Position numbers and translations under genes: made by a program
Notes under the pieces: generated by a model
Told to the model about the DNA's origin: nothing
The model's input: only the letters and a program-made list of their open reading frames with translations
Database searches by the model: none
NCBI GenBank assembly: GCA_002440905.1
Contig: DJWA01000002.1
Location: forward strand, 236,913-300,912
DNA length: 64,000 bases
Reading direction: 5' to 3'
Source of the DNA: Candidatus Roizmanbacteria bacterium UBA6242
Lineage (GTDB): Bacteria; Patescibacteriota; Microgenomatia; UBA1406; GWC2-37-13
Shown here: one piece after another, positions 1 through 9,136 of the stretch
Layout of the letters: every line of letters begins with the position of its first letter
Numbering within the stretch: the stretch's first letter is position 1

Positions 1-1005
1 TTCTTCAAGTTCACACTTTATAAACGAATGAATCATGTTAAAATCACCAGAACGGGGAATAAGAACCCAACGGTAATCGTATTTGTCAGAAATGGGCGGA
101 GTAGTAAATAGATCCTCAGTCAAAGTAGTTTTGTTGGAAGTAAAATTCCGACGTAATAATATATTTTTGAATATTACGGCTAACTTTTGGTTGTCTATGT
201 CCCTTTTGACAATATTATTCAAAAGGTAATAAATATTATTGTAATTCTCAATGTTTGGTTTTTTGACATAATTTAGAGTTTTATCAATTACTGCTTCTAA
301 TACTTTTTGTTGTCGGGCTTCACGAGCAAAATCTGTTCCCTCGGACCCTTCGGCATTTCTAGATCTTACAAACTTTAAAGCAGTCTCACCATCCATATTC
401 ATTCTACCGCGAGTGAAAGTTACTGTCTGGTAGCGGCATTTGTATTCTTGATCGTCATCGCAATCGTCGTTCTCTTTACCTTCAATTGGAAATTTTTTGT
501 CCGTAAAAGATCTTTGTATATCAACTTCAACTCCTCCAAGATAGTCGACTACTTCTTTAAACCTATCAAAATCTATCGCCACCGCATAATGGATAGGCAT
601 ACCGATGATTGAAGAAACTTCTGACTTGGCAAGGATAAACCCTCCAGAGCCCGGCCTCTTAGCTTCGCCATAGGCATAGGCGGAATTAACCTTGTCTCTC
701 AATGTGGCGCTCCAAATATCTCTTGGAATTGAAACCGTTGTCAGTCTATTATTTTTTAGATTGTAGTTGGCAACCATAATGGTGTCCGTTAAGTTTGGTC
801 CTTCGTGTCCTTCTCCTGATTTTCCTAAAAGCAAAATATTTATCTGGTTGTTGTAAGTTTTTAGAGAGTCATTGAATAAAAGTGCCCTTAAGGGTGAAAT
901 CGAGAGAGTTTTTGTAACGAAAGCGTAGTAAGGTCTTGAAAGAATTAATATCAGCAAAGTCAGGACAGCAAAAATAATAAGCCACCTGATTGCGATTTTT
1001 TTCAT
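1..1005 (-). CDS. LytR-CpsA-Psr (LCP) family protein, 3' end cut by window edge
   Basis: The frame reads without a stop from an ATG at 1005 to the window edge, about 335 residues. LCP proteins transfer undecaprenyl-linked glycopolymers onto peptidoglycan or surface proteins outside the membrane. The N-terminus has a few basic residues and one membrane segment (residues about 5-25). The LCP domain follows, with the motifs LLLGKSGEG, the conserved TVSIPRD, a central YLGGVEVDI and FVRSRNAEGSDFAREARQQ-like arginine-rich pyrophosphate-binding stretch. It is transcribed divergently from the helicase at 1099. A TATAAT-like -10 box lies at 1023-1028 on the minus strand. The C-terminus is outside the window. 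The family assignment is firm; the acceptor and polymer are unknown. Confidence 0.9.
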   Translation of the reverse strand, partial: MKKIAIRWLIIFAVLTLLILILSRPYYAFVTKTLSISPLRALLFNDSLKTYNNQINILLLGKSGEGHEGPNLTDTIMVANYNLKNNRLTTVSIPRDIWSATLRDKVNSAYAYGEAKRPGSGGFILAKSEVSSIIGMPIHYAVAIDFDRFKEVVDYLGGVEVDIQRSFTDKKFPIEGKENDDCDDDQEYKCRYQTVTFTRGRMNMDGETALKFVRSRNAEGSEGTDFAREARQQKVLEAVIDKTLNYVKKPNIENYNNIYYLLNNIVKRDIDNQKLAVIFKNILLRRNFTSNKTTLTEDLFTTPPISDKYDYRWVLIPRSGDFNMIHSFIKCELEE

Positions 1006-1032
1006 ACGAAGTGTATGCTAATATTATAAAAC

Positions 1033-1054
1033 ACTCTGCCTCAAAGGGCAGAGT
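1033..1054. repeat. Perfect inverted repeat in the divergent LCP/helicase gap
   Basis: Arms ACTCTGCC (1033-1040) and GGCAGAGT (1047-1054) are perfect complements around a 6-base loop. On the plus strand it is followed by an AT stretch with five T's, and it sits between the divergent promoters of the LCP and helicase genes. It could be an operator or a weak terminator; no other copy was noticed. Confidence 0.5.
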
Positions 1055-1098
1055 ATAATTTTTAGAAATCATTACCAGTTTTCTGCGCTTGTGCGTTA

Positions 1099-2865
1099 GT
1101 GAACTTAAACAACCACCCTATGGAGAATACGGTATTGAGTAGTTTGAACAAGAAACAAAGGGACGCAGTTCTGAAACATTTGGGTCCAAGTGTCATTTTA
1201 GCGGGGGCGGGATCTGGGAAAACCCGAGCTTTGGTGGCCAAAGTAATTCATCTAATCAAAGACCATAATGTATCTCCTAAATCAATTTTAATGATCACTT
1301 TTACCAATAAGGCGGCGTCAGAAATGAAATCACGAATCGGCAACTACAGCCTAGGATTTATTGGAACTTTTCATTCTTTTTGCGTAAGGATTCTTAGGAT
1401 TGAGGCAGAAAATGCCGGTCTCAAGGATAACTTTGTCATCTATGATGACGATGACCAGACTTCCGTCATAAAATCGATAATTAAAGACGAGTTCGGAAAA
1501 AGATATACGCCATCGTATTTTTCTAATAAAATATCGTCTGCTAAAAACCAGCTATTAACACCTGTGAGATTTCTTGAATTGTTTGGCAGCTACTCGGCTA
1601 ATGTTGACGTCGGGAAAGTCTATGCTAAATATCAGCAACAGCTTAAGGAAAATAACGCCGTTGATTTTGATGACCTGATAATGTTAACGGTCCAGTTATT
1701 TCGCAAAAACAAATCCGTCCTGGAAAAATACCAGGAAAAATACCGGTACATTTTGATCGACGAGTTCCAGGACACTAACACGGCTCAGTACGAACTGGCA
1801 AAATTACTTGGAGGAAAATACAAAAATGTAACTGTAGTTGGAGACTTTTCCCAAAGTATTTATTCCTGGCGGGGCGCGGAGATAACCAATCTTGACAAAT
1901 TCAAAAAAGACTTTGCCGGATCAACGAGTTTTCTTTTAGAGGAGAATTATCGATCTACCCAGAAGATACTCGATTTTGCCTATTCGGTGATATCCAAAAA
2001 TACTACTCACCCGATACTTCAACTCTATACCAAGAATACAACCCGTGGTGATGATATTACCTTTTATGAGGCGGATTCCGACGAGGAAGAGGCGATATAT
2101 ATTGCCTTAAATATTGAGAATTTGAGCAAGATCTATCCTCAGAATCAAATAGCCGTATTGTATCGTACGAATGCCCAGTCAAGAAGTCTTGAAGAGGCAT
2201 TTTTACACAGGGGAATTCCATATATGCTCGTCGGAGGAGTGCGTTTTTACGAAAGGCGTGAGATTAAGGATATACTAAGCATGCTTCGGTTAATAGTAAA
2301 CCCGGTTGACAAAGTATCAAGTGAAAGGATTTCCAAACTCGGCAAAAGAAGATGGGCGGATTTCAAAAGATTTTATGATGAAAATAAAGATGAGGTAGGT
2401 AAAAAGGAGACGGCGGAGTTTATCGAAGGAGCCATTGATGCTGTTGGATATATGAAGATGTTTGACCCCGATTCCGAAGAAGATTTTTCGAGGATTGAAA
2501 ATATTAAGGAATTGAAGTCGGTGGCTCTATCCCATCCAGACCTGACTTCATTTTTGGAGCAAGTGGCTTTGGTTGAATCAGAATATTTTGCTGGAGAAAA
2601 GAAGTCGCGCGAAGGCGTGCGCTTGATGACTCTGCACCAGGCAAAAGGGTTGGAATTTAAGGCCGTTTTTATTGTTGGAGTCGAGGAAGGGATCCTTCCC
2701 CATGCCCGTTCAGTTGATGACGTATACGCCCTTGAGGAGGAGAGAAGGCTATTTTACGTAGGAGTTACCCGAGCCAAGGAAAGACTTCACATCACCTGGG
2801 CCAAACGAAGGTTTATCTACGGAAGAAGGGGAGAGTCGATAAGGTCAAGATTTTTAGAAGAATAA
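1099..2865 (+). CDS. UvrD/Rep-type superfamily 1 DNA helicase
   Basis: ATP-dependent 3'-5' DNA helicase of the UvrD/PcrA/Rep family, acting in repair and replication restart. Motif I (Walker A) GAGSGKTRAL lies near residue 37, the Walker B motif DEFQDTN near 222, motif III GDFSQSIYSWRGAE near 248, motif IV EENYRST near 284, and the C-terminal motifs V and VI are LMTLHQAKGLEF and LFYVGVTRAKERL. At 588 residues it is shorter than typical UvrD (about 720): the 2B region is reduced and the C-terminal Tudor-like tail is missing. The reading frame opens with GTG at 1099; an ATG at 1120 is an equally good start. It is followed after 24 bases by the acetyltransferase. It could be annotated as uvrD, pcrA or rep; the sequence alone does not decide. 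Confidence 0.93.
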   Translation: MNLNNHPMENTVLSSLNKKQRDAVLKHLGPSVILAGAGSGKTRALVAKVIHLIKDHNVSPKSILMITFTNKAASEMKSRIGNYSLGFIGTFHSFCVRILRIEAENAGLKDNFVIYDDDDQTSVIKSIIKDEFGKRYTPSYFSNKISSAKNQLLTPVRFLELFGSYSANVDVGKVYAKYQQQLKENNAVDFDDLIMLTVQLFRKNKSVLEKYQEKYRYILIDEFQDTNTAQYELAKLLGGKYKNVTVVGDFSQSIYSWRGAEITNLDKFKKDFAGSTSFLLEENYRSTQKILDFAYSVISKNTTHPILQLYTKNTTRGDDITFYEADSDEEEAIYIALNIENLSKIYPQNQIAVLYRTNAQSRSLEEAFLHRGIPYMLVGGVRFYERREIKDILSMLRLIVNPVDKVSSERISKLGKRRWADFKRFYDENKDEVGKKETAEFIEGAIDAVGYMKMFDPDSEEDFSRIENIKELKSVALSHPDLTSFLEQVALVESEYFAGEKKSREGVRLMTLHQAKGLEFKAVFIVGVEEGILPHARSVDDVYALEEERRLFYVGVTRAKERLHITWAKRRFIYGRRGESIRSRFLEE

Positions 2866-2889
2866 ATTTGCTATACTTATAGGTAATTT

Positions 2890-3486
2890 ATGTTTAAGGA
2901 TAAGGCTGGACGAGAATTATCGACAGCGGAGTTTTTTGGTAAAGTTATTAATCGCTTTAAAAGCATCTCACTTGAGACGAGCGTTTATTTCCTACATTTA
3001 GTTGGTTGTTTTCCAAGTCACACAGTCAGGCGTTTTTTTTACAAAATGTCAGGCGTTAAGATCGGTAAAGGTTCAACAATCCACACCAAGGCCAATTTTT
3101 ATGACCCGAGGAATGTGACAATAGGCGAAGATTCCGTAGTCGGCGAAGGAGCCGTTCTTGACGGACGGGCAAGACTTATAATAGGTGACCATGTTGATAT
3201 GGCATCTGAAGTTATGGTCTATAACTCTCAACACGACATCAACGACGACAATTTCAGCGCCATTAATCGTGATGTTATTATAGAAGACTACGTTTTTGTC
3301 GGCCCACGGTCGATTATTCTCCCTGGGGTTAAAATCGGTCGAGGGGCGATCGTTGCTGCTGGAGCTGTTGTCACAAAAGATGTTCCTCCTTATGCGATCG
3401 TTGCTGGAGTTCCGGCAAAAGTAATCGGGGAAAGAAAATTAAAAACTCTCAAATATAAATTGGGTAGAGCGAGACTCTTCAGATAA
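2890..3486 (+). CDS. Left-handed beta-helix (hexapeptide repeat) O-acetyltransferase
   Basis: Protein of 198 residues related to the maltose/galactoside/WbbJ O-acetyltransferases, which move acetyl from acetyl-CoA to sugars. The hexapeptide pattern ([LIV]-G-x4) is visible as [53 protein letters not shown], and the coil ends with the typical [21 protein letters not shown]. The catalytic histidine is likely in [10 protein letters not shown] -10-like TATACT precedes the ATG by 12 bases, so it may have its own near-leaderless promoter even though it directly follows the helicase. It converges on the VanW gene with a one-base gap between stops. A role in surface glycan modification is inferred. 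Confidence 0.9.
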   Translation: MFKDKAGRELSTAEFFGKVINRFKSISLETSVYFLHLVGCFPSHTVRRFFYKMSGVKIGKGSTIHTKANFYDPRNVTIGEDSVVGEGAVLDGRARLIIGDHVDMASEVMVYNSQHDINDDNFSAINRDVIIEDYVFVGPRSIILPGVKIGRGAIVAAGAVVTKDVPPYAIVAGVPAKVIGERKLKTLKYKLGRARLFR

Positions 3487-3487
3487 A

Positions 3488-4876
3488 TCAATCAGCGGTT
3501 CCAACAAGATAAACGGCCGCCCATGGCTTGTAGATGGAATAGAATTTCTCGTCAATTGTCACCTTACCGCCCTTGGTCACTTTGTACGTAAAGGAAGCTT
3601 TGCTCCCCCACGCGGGAAAATCTACTTGTTTGGTGATGCCTTTTTTTAGAGTCGGGTCATCCTGGTATTTAGCTTCAGGTGGTGGTACGACATCCCAAAG
3701 GGCACCTTCCCCGACCTCAACTTGACGGCTATCCTTTTTACCGTAAAACCTGAAATAAAGTAACTGGTTTTCCTTGTCGACTTCGGTCTCAATAAGTATA
3801 TGCGCCGGTGTATCATTTTTGATTTTTAAATCAACGGTTGGGGAAAAAACCGTTGCGTCATATCCAGGCTTCATATCGTTTTCGTAATAAGAAACTCGGT
3901 AAGCATGTGCGTGCCTCTCGATGATCGGTAGTCCGGCATAAATAGCGGCTCGAAATAACGTTGTTGACACCTGACAGACACCACCTCCGTCTCCTAATAC
4001 GGTTTTTCCATCTTTGATGATATAGGCGGGTTTATAGCCTGTAGTTGATGAAATGTCGCCGATTGCCCTGTTAAACGAGAATACCTCACCCGGGGGAATC
4101 AAGATTCCGTTAAACTTGGCAGCCGCCAGAATTACATTATGGATCCTTTCAGGTATAGAATGAGAGTAGTCGGATTTACCAACGGCAATCTCTTCCTCAA
4201 TTCCATAGTCGTTTGAGGCAGCTAGCGTAATCTCAGGTAAAATGGTTTTTGCTCTGAGAATAAGTTTTGTGTTTAATTTACCCGTTTTTATATTCTTGAC
4301 GTTATTTTCAAAATCCTTAAGGAATTGGTCTGTTTCTATTTGGAGTCCCTTCCTTTCCTTTTTAAAATTAACAACCCTGCCATCGCTGAATTTAAAAAGG
4401 GCATTTTCAGCAGGGTGGTTGTAACGCTCTTCACTTATGGCTAGGAATTCTTTCACAGGCTCTAAGTCATAAGATAAGGGACTCTCAAAACGATATTTGC
4501 TTAATTTAAAGTATGAAGAAACCAGTTGGACGCTTCTTGAAAGGAAATACTTAGAGCGGCCGATCGTATAAGCCTGTATCGCCGGGGTATCGCTATCATA
4601 CCTTATCTTTAACGTTTGGGCTGAAAAAGTGGCAACGGGTGCGTCTTTGTAGATTGCTGTTACCGAAATTCTGGCAAGTTTGCGATTTTTTTGGTCAAAA
4701 ATTCTTTTAATTTCTTCTTTCTTCATGCCAGACACGTCTAGGGTGTCTATATATACGTTTGGGTATACACGGTTTTGGTATTTGGAGTTGAAGGCTTTAA
4801 GATCAAAGGCAAGCTTTGATGTAGCTATCAAAAATATGATTAGAAATATTATTTTTAGTTTCGTTTTTGATATCAT
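3488..4876 (-). CDS. VanW family protein with N-terminal membrane anchor
   Basis: The frame is open from 5056, but the start chosen is the ATG at 4876, which puts a clean membrane segment (MISKTKLKIIFLI and following) at the N-terminus and gives 462 residues. Domains in order are the anchor, a PG_binding_4-like region (to about residue 250), the VanW domain with the hallmark PPGEVFSFN and GGGVCQVSTTLFRAA, and a C-terminal G5-like segment. VanW proteins are exported, wall-associated proteins of unknown biochemical role, common in monoderms and in Microgenomates. Its start codon lies only six bases from the divergent start at 4883. Family identity is firm, function is not known. Confidence 0.92.
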   Translation of the reverse strand: MISKTKLKIIFLIIFLIATSKLAFDLKAFNSKYQNRVYPNVYIDTLDVSGMKKEEIKRIFDQKNRKLARISVTAIYKDAPVATFSAQTLKIRYDSDTPAIQAYTIGRSKYFLSRSVQLVSSYFKLSKYRFESPLSYDLEPVKEFLAISEERYNHPAENALFKFSDGRVVNFKKERKGLQIETDQFLKDFENNVKNIKTGKLNTKLILRAKTILPEITLAASNDYGIEEEIAVGKSDYSHSIPERIHNVILAAAKFNGILIPPGEVFSFNRAIGDISSTTGYKPAYIIKDGKTVLGDGGGVCQVSTTLFRAAIYAGLPIIERHAHAYRVSYYENDMKPGYDATVFSPTVDLKIKNDTPAHILIETEVDKENQLLYFRFYGKKDSRQVEVGEGALWDVVPPPEAKYQDDPTLKKGITKQVDFPAWGSKASFTYKVTKGGKVTIDEKFYSIYKPWAAVYLVGTAD

Positions 4877-4882
4877 TGATAT

Positions 4883-6352
4883 ATGGATGATAATAGTGAA
4901 AAACCCCAAGATTTGCAACCCGAGTCCCAACCCTTGATGGAAACTACCCAGATTGAGGCAGACGAGCCCGTGGTTGAGGAGGTTGCCCCGGAAGTCAGCA
5001 ACCCCGAAGCGGTTGAAGCTCCTCAGGAGCCACCGGGTTCGCCACCCGTATACCAAGAAAACAAAAATCAGTATCTTTTTTTTATCCTAGGGGGTGTTGC
5101 GGTCTTTGTAATATTTCTGATTATTATAATAAGGGCTATCTTCGGCGGGGGCGGCGCTACAAAGGAAGTGGCTTTGACATATTGGGGTCTATGGGAAGAG
5201 GAGACTCTCATCAAACCCTTAATCGATCTCTATAAACAAAAAAACCCCAACGTAACCGTCAAATACCTCAAAATGACTCCGGAAAACTATCGAGAGAAGC
5301 TTGTCGCAAGAAGTAAATCAAATCAAGGTCCAGATATATTTAGATTCCATAATACTTGGTTGCCTGAGATCAAAGAGATTGTTTCGCCCTTACCTTCTTC
5401 GATTATGCCTAATGAAGAATTCGAGAAGACATTTTACCCGGTAGCTCAGAGGGACCTCAAGGTTGGTAATTATTATTACGGAATTCCCCTCATGGTCGAT
5501 GGGCTGGTGCTTATTTATAACAATAACCTCCTCAAAAAAGCTGGCATTGTGAGCGCGCCATCTACATGGGACGACATAACTGAAATTGTTCCCAAATTAA
5601 CAGTTAAGGACCAATCAGGAAACCTCATAACTTCTGGTATTGCGATAGGGACGAGTTCTAATATAGATCATTTTTCCGATATTTTCGGCCTTTTACTTTT
5701 ACAAAACGGTGGCAATTTGGGGACAATAGACAGTGCCGAGGGGACAGGGGCTCTTGAGATATTTAGGAAGTTCGCCGAATCGCCCCAAGGATACTGGAAC
5801 GACAATATGCCCGCATCAACAATGGCCTTCATCCAGGAAAAAGTAGCGATAATAATCGCTCCTTCCTGGCAGCTTCTGACAATCAAGGCAGCTAATCCTG
5901 ACATCGACCTGAAAGTTGTTCCCGTGCCGACGGTTCCGGGAGCACCTCCGGTTTCGCTTTCCTCCTACTGGGTTGAAGGTGTTTCCCGCTATAGTGCCAA
6001 CCAAATTGAAGCTTGGAAGTTCTTACGCTTTCTTTCGGAAAAGGAAAATATGACCAAACTTTATGAGCTTCAATCGAAGGTGCGACCATTCGGAGAGCCG
6101 TATTCTCGCGTCGACCTAGCACCCGTACTTAGTCAAAATGAGTATTTGGGGGCGGTCATAAGACAGGCGCCGGATTTTGCTTCCATGCCGTTAGTTTCAA
6201 GAACATATGACAACGGCTTAAATGATGAGATAATTAAATATATAGAGAATGCGATAAACTCAACAACCCAAGGCGTGTCCTATGCCGAGGCCCTAAAAAC
6301 CGCCAAAGCAGGAATTACTCAAATATATACCAAATACGGCATAACAAACTAA
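4883..6352 (+). CDS. Membrane-anchored family 1 extracellular solute-binding protein
   Basis: 489 residues. An acidic, proline-rich N-terminal tail of about 62 residues precedes one membrane helix (residues about 64-86), followed by a periplasmic-binding-type fold like sugar-binding proteins of ABC transporters. Visible family features are VALTYWGLWEEE, FRFHNTWLPEI, YYGIPLMVDGLVLIYN and SYWVEGVSRYSANQIEAWKFLRFL. There is no signal peptidase II lipobox, so it is held by the helix, probably with the tail in the cytoplasm. No permease or ATPase gene is nearby; instead it sits with envelope genes (VanW, sortase, PBP). It could feed a distant ABC transporter or act as a ligand sensor. Confidence 0.88.
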   Translation: MDDNSEKPQDLQPESQPLMETTQIEADEPVVEEVAPEVSNPEAVEAPQEPPGSPPVYQENKNQYLFFILGGVAVFVIFLIIIIRAIFGGGGATKEVALTYWGLWEEETLIKPLIDLYKQKNPNVTVKYLKMTPENYREKLVARSKSNQGPDIFRFHNTWLPEIKEIVSPLPSSIMPNEEFEKTFYPVAQRDLKVGNYYYGIPLMVDGLVLIYNNNLLKKAGIVSAPSTWDDITEIVPKLTVKDQSGNLITSGIAIGTSSNIDHFSDIFGLLLLQNGGNLGTIDSAEGTGALEIFRKFAESPQGYWNDNMPASTMAFIQEKVAIIIAPSWQLLTIKAANPDIDLKVVPVPTVPGAPPVSLSSYWVEGVSRYSANQIEAWKFLRFLSEKENMTKLYELQSKVRPFGEPYSRVDLAPVLSQNEYLGAVIRQAPDFASMPLVSRTYDNGLNDEIIKYIENAINSTTQGVSYAEALKTAKAGITQIYTKYGITN

Positions 6353-6359
6353 ATTAATT

Positions 6360-8372
6360 ATGAACTTGCCATTTTTTTCAAAAAACAAAAACGAAGTCGA
6401 CCATTATCTAGGAATCTTTCTTAAGGAAGAGGACGGGGTTTTGATGCTAATGGATACTAAAGACGGCAAAATGACTATAAGGGAAAAAGAAAGTTTTTTA
6501 TATACTAACGGATGGGAAAATATATCAAACGATATAGATGAAATTATTTACCGGTTCGAAAAAAAGATCAACAAGAACATTGATAAAAGCATATTTTTCG
6601 TCTATTCCCACCTGGTTGATGAAAAGGTGGGCGACATAAAACAACCTTACTTGCAGAAGATTAAAGAGCTGGTGAAGAGTCTTGAGTTGACGGCTCTTGG
6701 ATATATAGAATGTTACGAAGCGGTTTCAAAATGGATTCAAGGTCGCGAAGAGATTCCCCTGACTGGAATACTAGTAGAGCTTGATTCACACGATTTGACA
6801 ATGTTCATATACAAAGGGGGGAATATTACACACAAGAAAAATGTCGCCAGAACCGACAATATATCCGAGGACTTGGTTAAGGCGATGTCCGATCTTAAGG
6901 GTAAATTTCTTTTACCATCAAGGATAATTCTCTACAATTCACACGACCTTGATCCTTTGGTAGATAAAATTATCTCTTATCGATGGGATGAACAGTATTT
7001 CATACAACTACCCCGTGTTGACATTGTCAAGGAAGACGACATAATTACAGGTCTTGTCAATGTATTTGCGGAACAAATAGGGACTAAAAAGGCGGAGGTG
7101 GCAATTCCAACACAGGAGAGTCAGGAAACTTTCGGATTCCTAATAAATAAAGATGTCGCCGAAATACAACCTGAATTGAACACGGTAGAACCACAAAAAG
7201 AGGCGTTCGTTCAACCAAAAACTACCTTACCGTCTCTTAGCATTCCTAAAGTAAATTTCAAAATTCCAAAGGTGAACTTTTCATTTCTTTCAGGAAAACT
7301 GACGATAGTTGCCGGCCTTATAATTATATCGGCGGCTTTGTTTCTAAACGAATATTTCTTCCATAAAGCCGAACTTGAAATATATTTGAATTCAAGTTCT
7401 ATTACAAAAGTCGCTGACTTTACTATTGGGTACAAAGTGGCAACTGCGTCGGCCTCATATAGTCAAAGTAAAGCCACCACCGGTTCACGTCAAATTGGTG
7501 ATCCGGCTCGGGGACAGGTTGTTGTCCATAGCTTTGATGACGGAGAGAAAAGTTTTTCAAAAGGTACGGAAATTGAAAGTGCCGGACGCAAATTTGTTCT
7601 TGACACCGAAGTTAAGGTGGCATCCTCATCTTTGGCATCTGACGGTTCGGCCAAATTACCCGGCAAAAATAGCGTGTCGGTAACAGCTATTGAGATTGGT
7701 CCTGAAGGAAATTTGGGAAAAGGAAGTCGCTTTACGATTGCCGACCATCCGAGTGGCACATATTTTGCAATCAACGAGTCAGCCTTTTCGGGTGGTAGCA
7801 AAAAAACTGTTAGAACGGTATCAGTTGGCGATCAGGATAAACTTGAAGAGGCAATTTTGAATTTGGCTAAAAAACAGGTGAGCCCACCTAAAGGAATAAA
7901 CGGCAGTCTTATAACTAGCCTTACAAAAACTTCATTATCTGAAACTTCCTATTCAAAAGAAGTGGGGGAAGAGAGTAATTCGGTAAGCCTGAATGCCAAA
8001 GCAAGGACAACTTTCTATCTTTACGAAAAAGACGAACTTCTGGATAAGATCGTTGAAGAAGTCAAAGACGATATTAGACCGGGATTCGCAATCGATCGAT
8101 CACTTGTGGACTATAAAATAGACAAGACAACTCTTGAGGATGAGGATTTGGTTGAGATTAGTGCGAACGTTACGGCAAAGACTGTTAAAAAAGTTGATAA
8201 AAAAGAAATATTGAATCAAGTCACAGGAAAGCATAAAAACAGCCTGAACGATCTTAAGGATAAACTAGATATAGAAGGGTATAACCTTACCATTAACGAA
8301 CCGATCCCATTTTTAAATAACTTCTTACCCTTTTTTAAGCAGAATATAAATATAATAATCTCTACTCTTTGA
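6360..8372 (+). CDS. Large single-pass membrane protein, actin-like (PilM/FtsA-like) N-terminus and Baseplate-J-like C-terminus
   Basis: 670 residues with no exact match that I recognise. Residues 1 to about 230 look like a degenerate actin-fold domain of the PilM/FtsA type (ILVELDSHDLTMFIYKGG, RIILYNSHD). A linker rich in KVNFKIPKV repeats leads to a membrane helix (about 310-332). The outer part contains a stretch resembling the Baseplate J-like fold (GQVVVHSFDDGEKSFSKGTEI, VTAIEIGPEGNLGKGSRFTI). It starts seven bases after the solute-binding protein and overlaps the sortase frame, so it is probably in one operon with both. A structural role in an envelope-spanning assembly is inference. 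Confidence 0.6.
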   Translation: MNLPFFSKNKNEVDHYLGIFLKEEDGVLMLMDTKDGKMTIREKESFLYTNGWENISNDIDEIIYRFEKKINKNIDKSIFFVYSHLVDEKVGDIKQPYLQKIKELVKSLELTALGYIECYEAVSKWIQGREEIPLTGILVELDSHDLTMFIYKGGNITHKKNVARTDNISEDLVKAMSDLKGKFLLPSRIILYNSHDLDPLVDKIISYRWDEQYFIQLPRVDIVKEDDIITGLVNVFAEQIGTKKAEVAIPTQESQETFGFLINKDVAEIQPELNTVEPQKEAFVQPKTTLPSLSIPKVNFKIPKVNFSFLSGKLTIVAGLIIISAALFLNEYFFHKAELEIYLNSSSITKVADFTIGYKVATASASYSQSKATTGSRQIGDPARGQVVVHSFDDGEKSFSKGTEIESAGRKFVLDTEVKVASSSLASDGSAKLPGKNSVSVTAIEIGPEGNLGKGSRFTIADHPSGTYFAINESAFSGGSKKTVRTVSVGDQDKLEEAILNLAKKQVSPPKGINGSLITSLTKTSLSETSYSKEVGEESNSVSLNAKARTTFYLYEKDELLDKIVEEVKDDIRPGFAIDRSLVDYKIDKTTLEDEDLVEISANVTAKTVKKVDKKEILNQVTGKHKNSLNDLKDKLDIEGYNLTINEPIPFLNNFLPFFKQNINIIISTL

Positions 8373-8374
8373 TT

Positions 8375-9109
8375 ATGCCGTATGCCGTATATGTCAAAAA
8401 GAATAACTCGCCGAAGAAAAAAGCCGCAAGTCTTTTTTCTTATGTCTCTTTAAGTATTGGAGCTATGTTATTGTTCTGGTCTTTTTATCCAATACTTTCG
8501 TTTGAAATATATTCTCGCTTTTTTCTTAAAAACAACGTTCAAAATCCGGTTGCCGACGGTTTAGCCCCTTCTCTTGATGAGGCCAACTCGGTCTTAGGAG
8601 TATTCAATATTTTTTCCAACAATCTAAGAGATTATACCCAGGTCAACCTCTGGTTTCCGGACCGACCCCAAGGCAAGCTGGCGGCAACTGTAAACGCCAA
8701 AGAATACGAGCTTTCTATACCTAAGCTCAATATAAAAGATGCCGTAGTTACTGTTGGAGGTGAAGAATTGACGACAAGCCTCGTTCACTATCTACCTCAG
8801 TCGATGCCTGGAGAATATGGCAATGTTGCTATATTCGGCCACTCAACCCTTCCTCAACTGTACGATGTCAAAGACTATAAAACTATATTCACCTACCTCC
8901 CATCGCTTGAAAAAGGTGACAATATTTTTGTCAAAGTAGGGGATATTCAGTACGAATATACTGTTTTCACATCGTTTGTGGTCGACCCGTCAGAAATATC
9001 GGTCTTGGAACAGAATAAAGACGGTGCCTATTTGACTCTCATTACCTGTGTACCACCCGGAACTTACTGGAAAAGGTTGGTGGTCAAGGCTAGACTCAAA
9101 TTGCTTTAG
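8375..9109 (+). CDS. Sortase (class D/E-like transpeptidase)
   Basis: The frame opens at TTG 8369 inside the previous stop, but ATG 8375 is preferred, giving 244 residues. A membrane helix near residues 23-43 anchors it. The catalytic triad is visible: His in IFGHSTLP, Cys in TLITCVPPGT and Arg in WKRLVVKAR. Sortases cleave a sorting signal and join the protein to the cell wall, a pilin or another acceptor. It lies directly behind the actin-like/Baseplate-J protein and ahead of the PBP. No LPXTG-type substrate was recognised in this window, so the target is unknown. Confidence 0.9.
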   Translation: MPYAVYVKKNNSPKKKAASLFSYVSLSIGAMLLFWSFYPILSFEIYSRFFLKNNVQNPVADGLAPSLDEANSVLGVFNIFSNNLRDYTQVNLWFPDRPQGKLAATVNAKEYELSIPKLNIKDAVVTVGGEELTTSLVHYLPQSMPGEYGNVAIFGHSTLPQLYDVKDYKTIFTYLPSLEKGDNIFVKVGDIQYEYTVFTSFVVDPSEISVLEQNKDGAYLTLITCVPPGTYWKRLVVKARLKLL

Positions 9110-9129
9110 CCCATAATATTTGATAAAAT
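9101..9129 (+). promoter_or_regulatory. Predicted leaderless promoter of the PBP1A gene
   Basis: TTGCTT (9101-9106), a 17-base spacer and TAAAAT (9124-9129). Only seven bases separate the -10 box from the ATG at 9137, which places the expected transcription start at or next to the start codon. Confidence 0.55.
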
Positions 9130-9136
9130 AGGCTCC

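Noticed and set aside
869..1072. 67-residue minus-strand frame
   Set aside because: It is a different frame of the LCP gene, which runs open from 1005 to the window edge with clear LCP motifs.
4877..5056. 60-residue N-terminal extension of the VanW frame
   Set aside because: It overlaps the coding start of the solute-binding protein and lacks family similarity; ATG 4876 places the anchor correctly.
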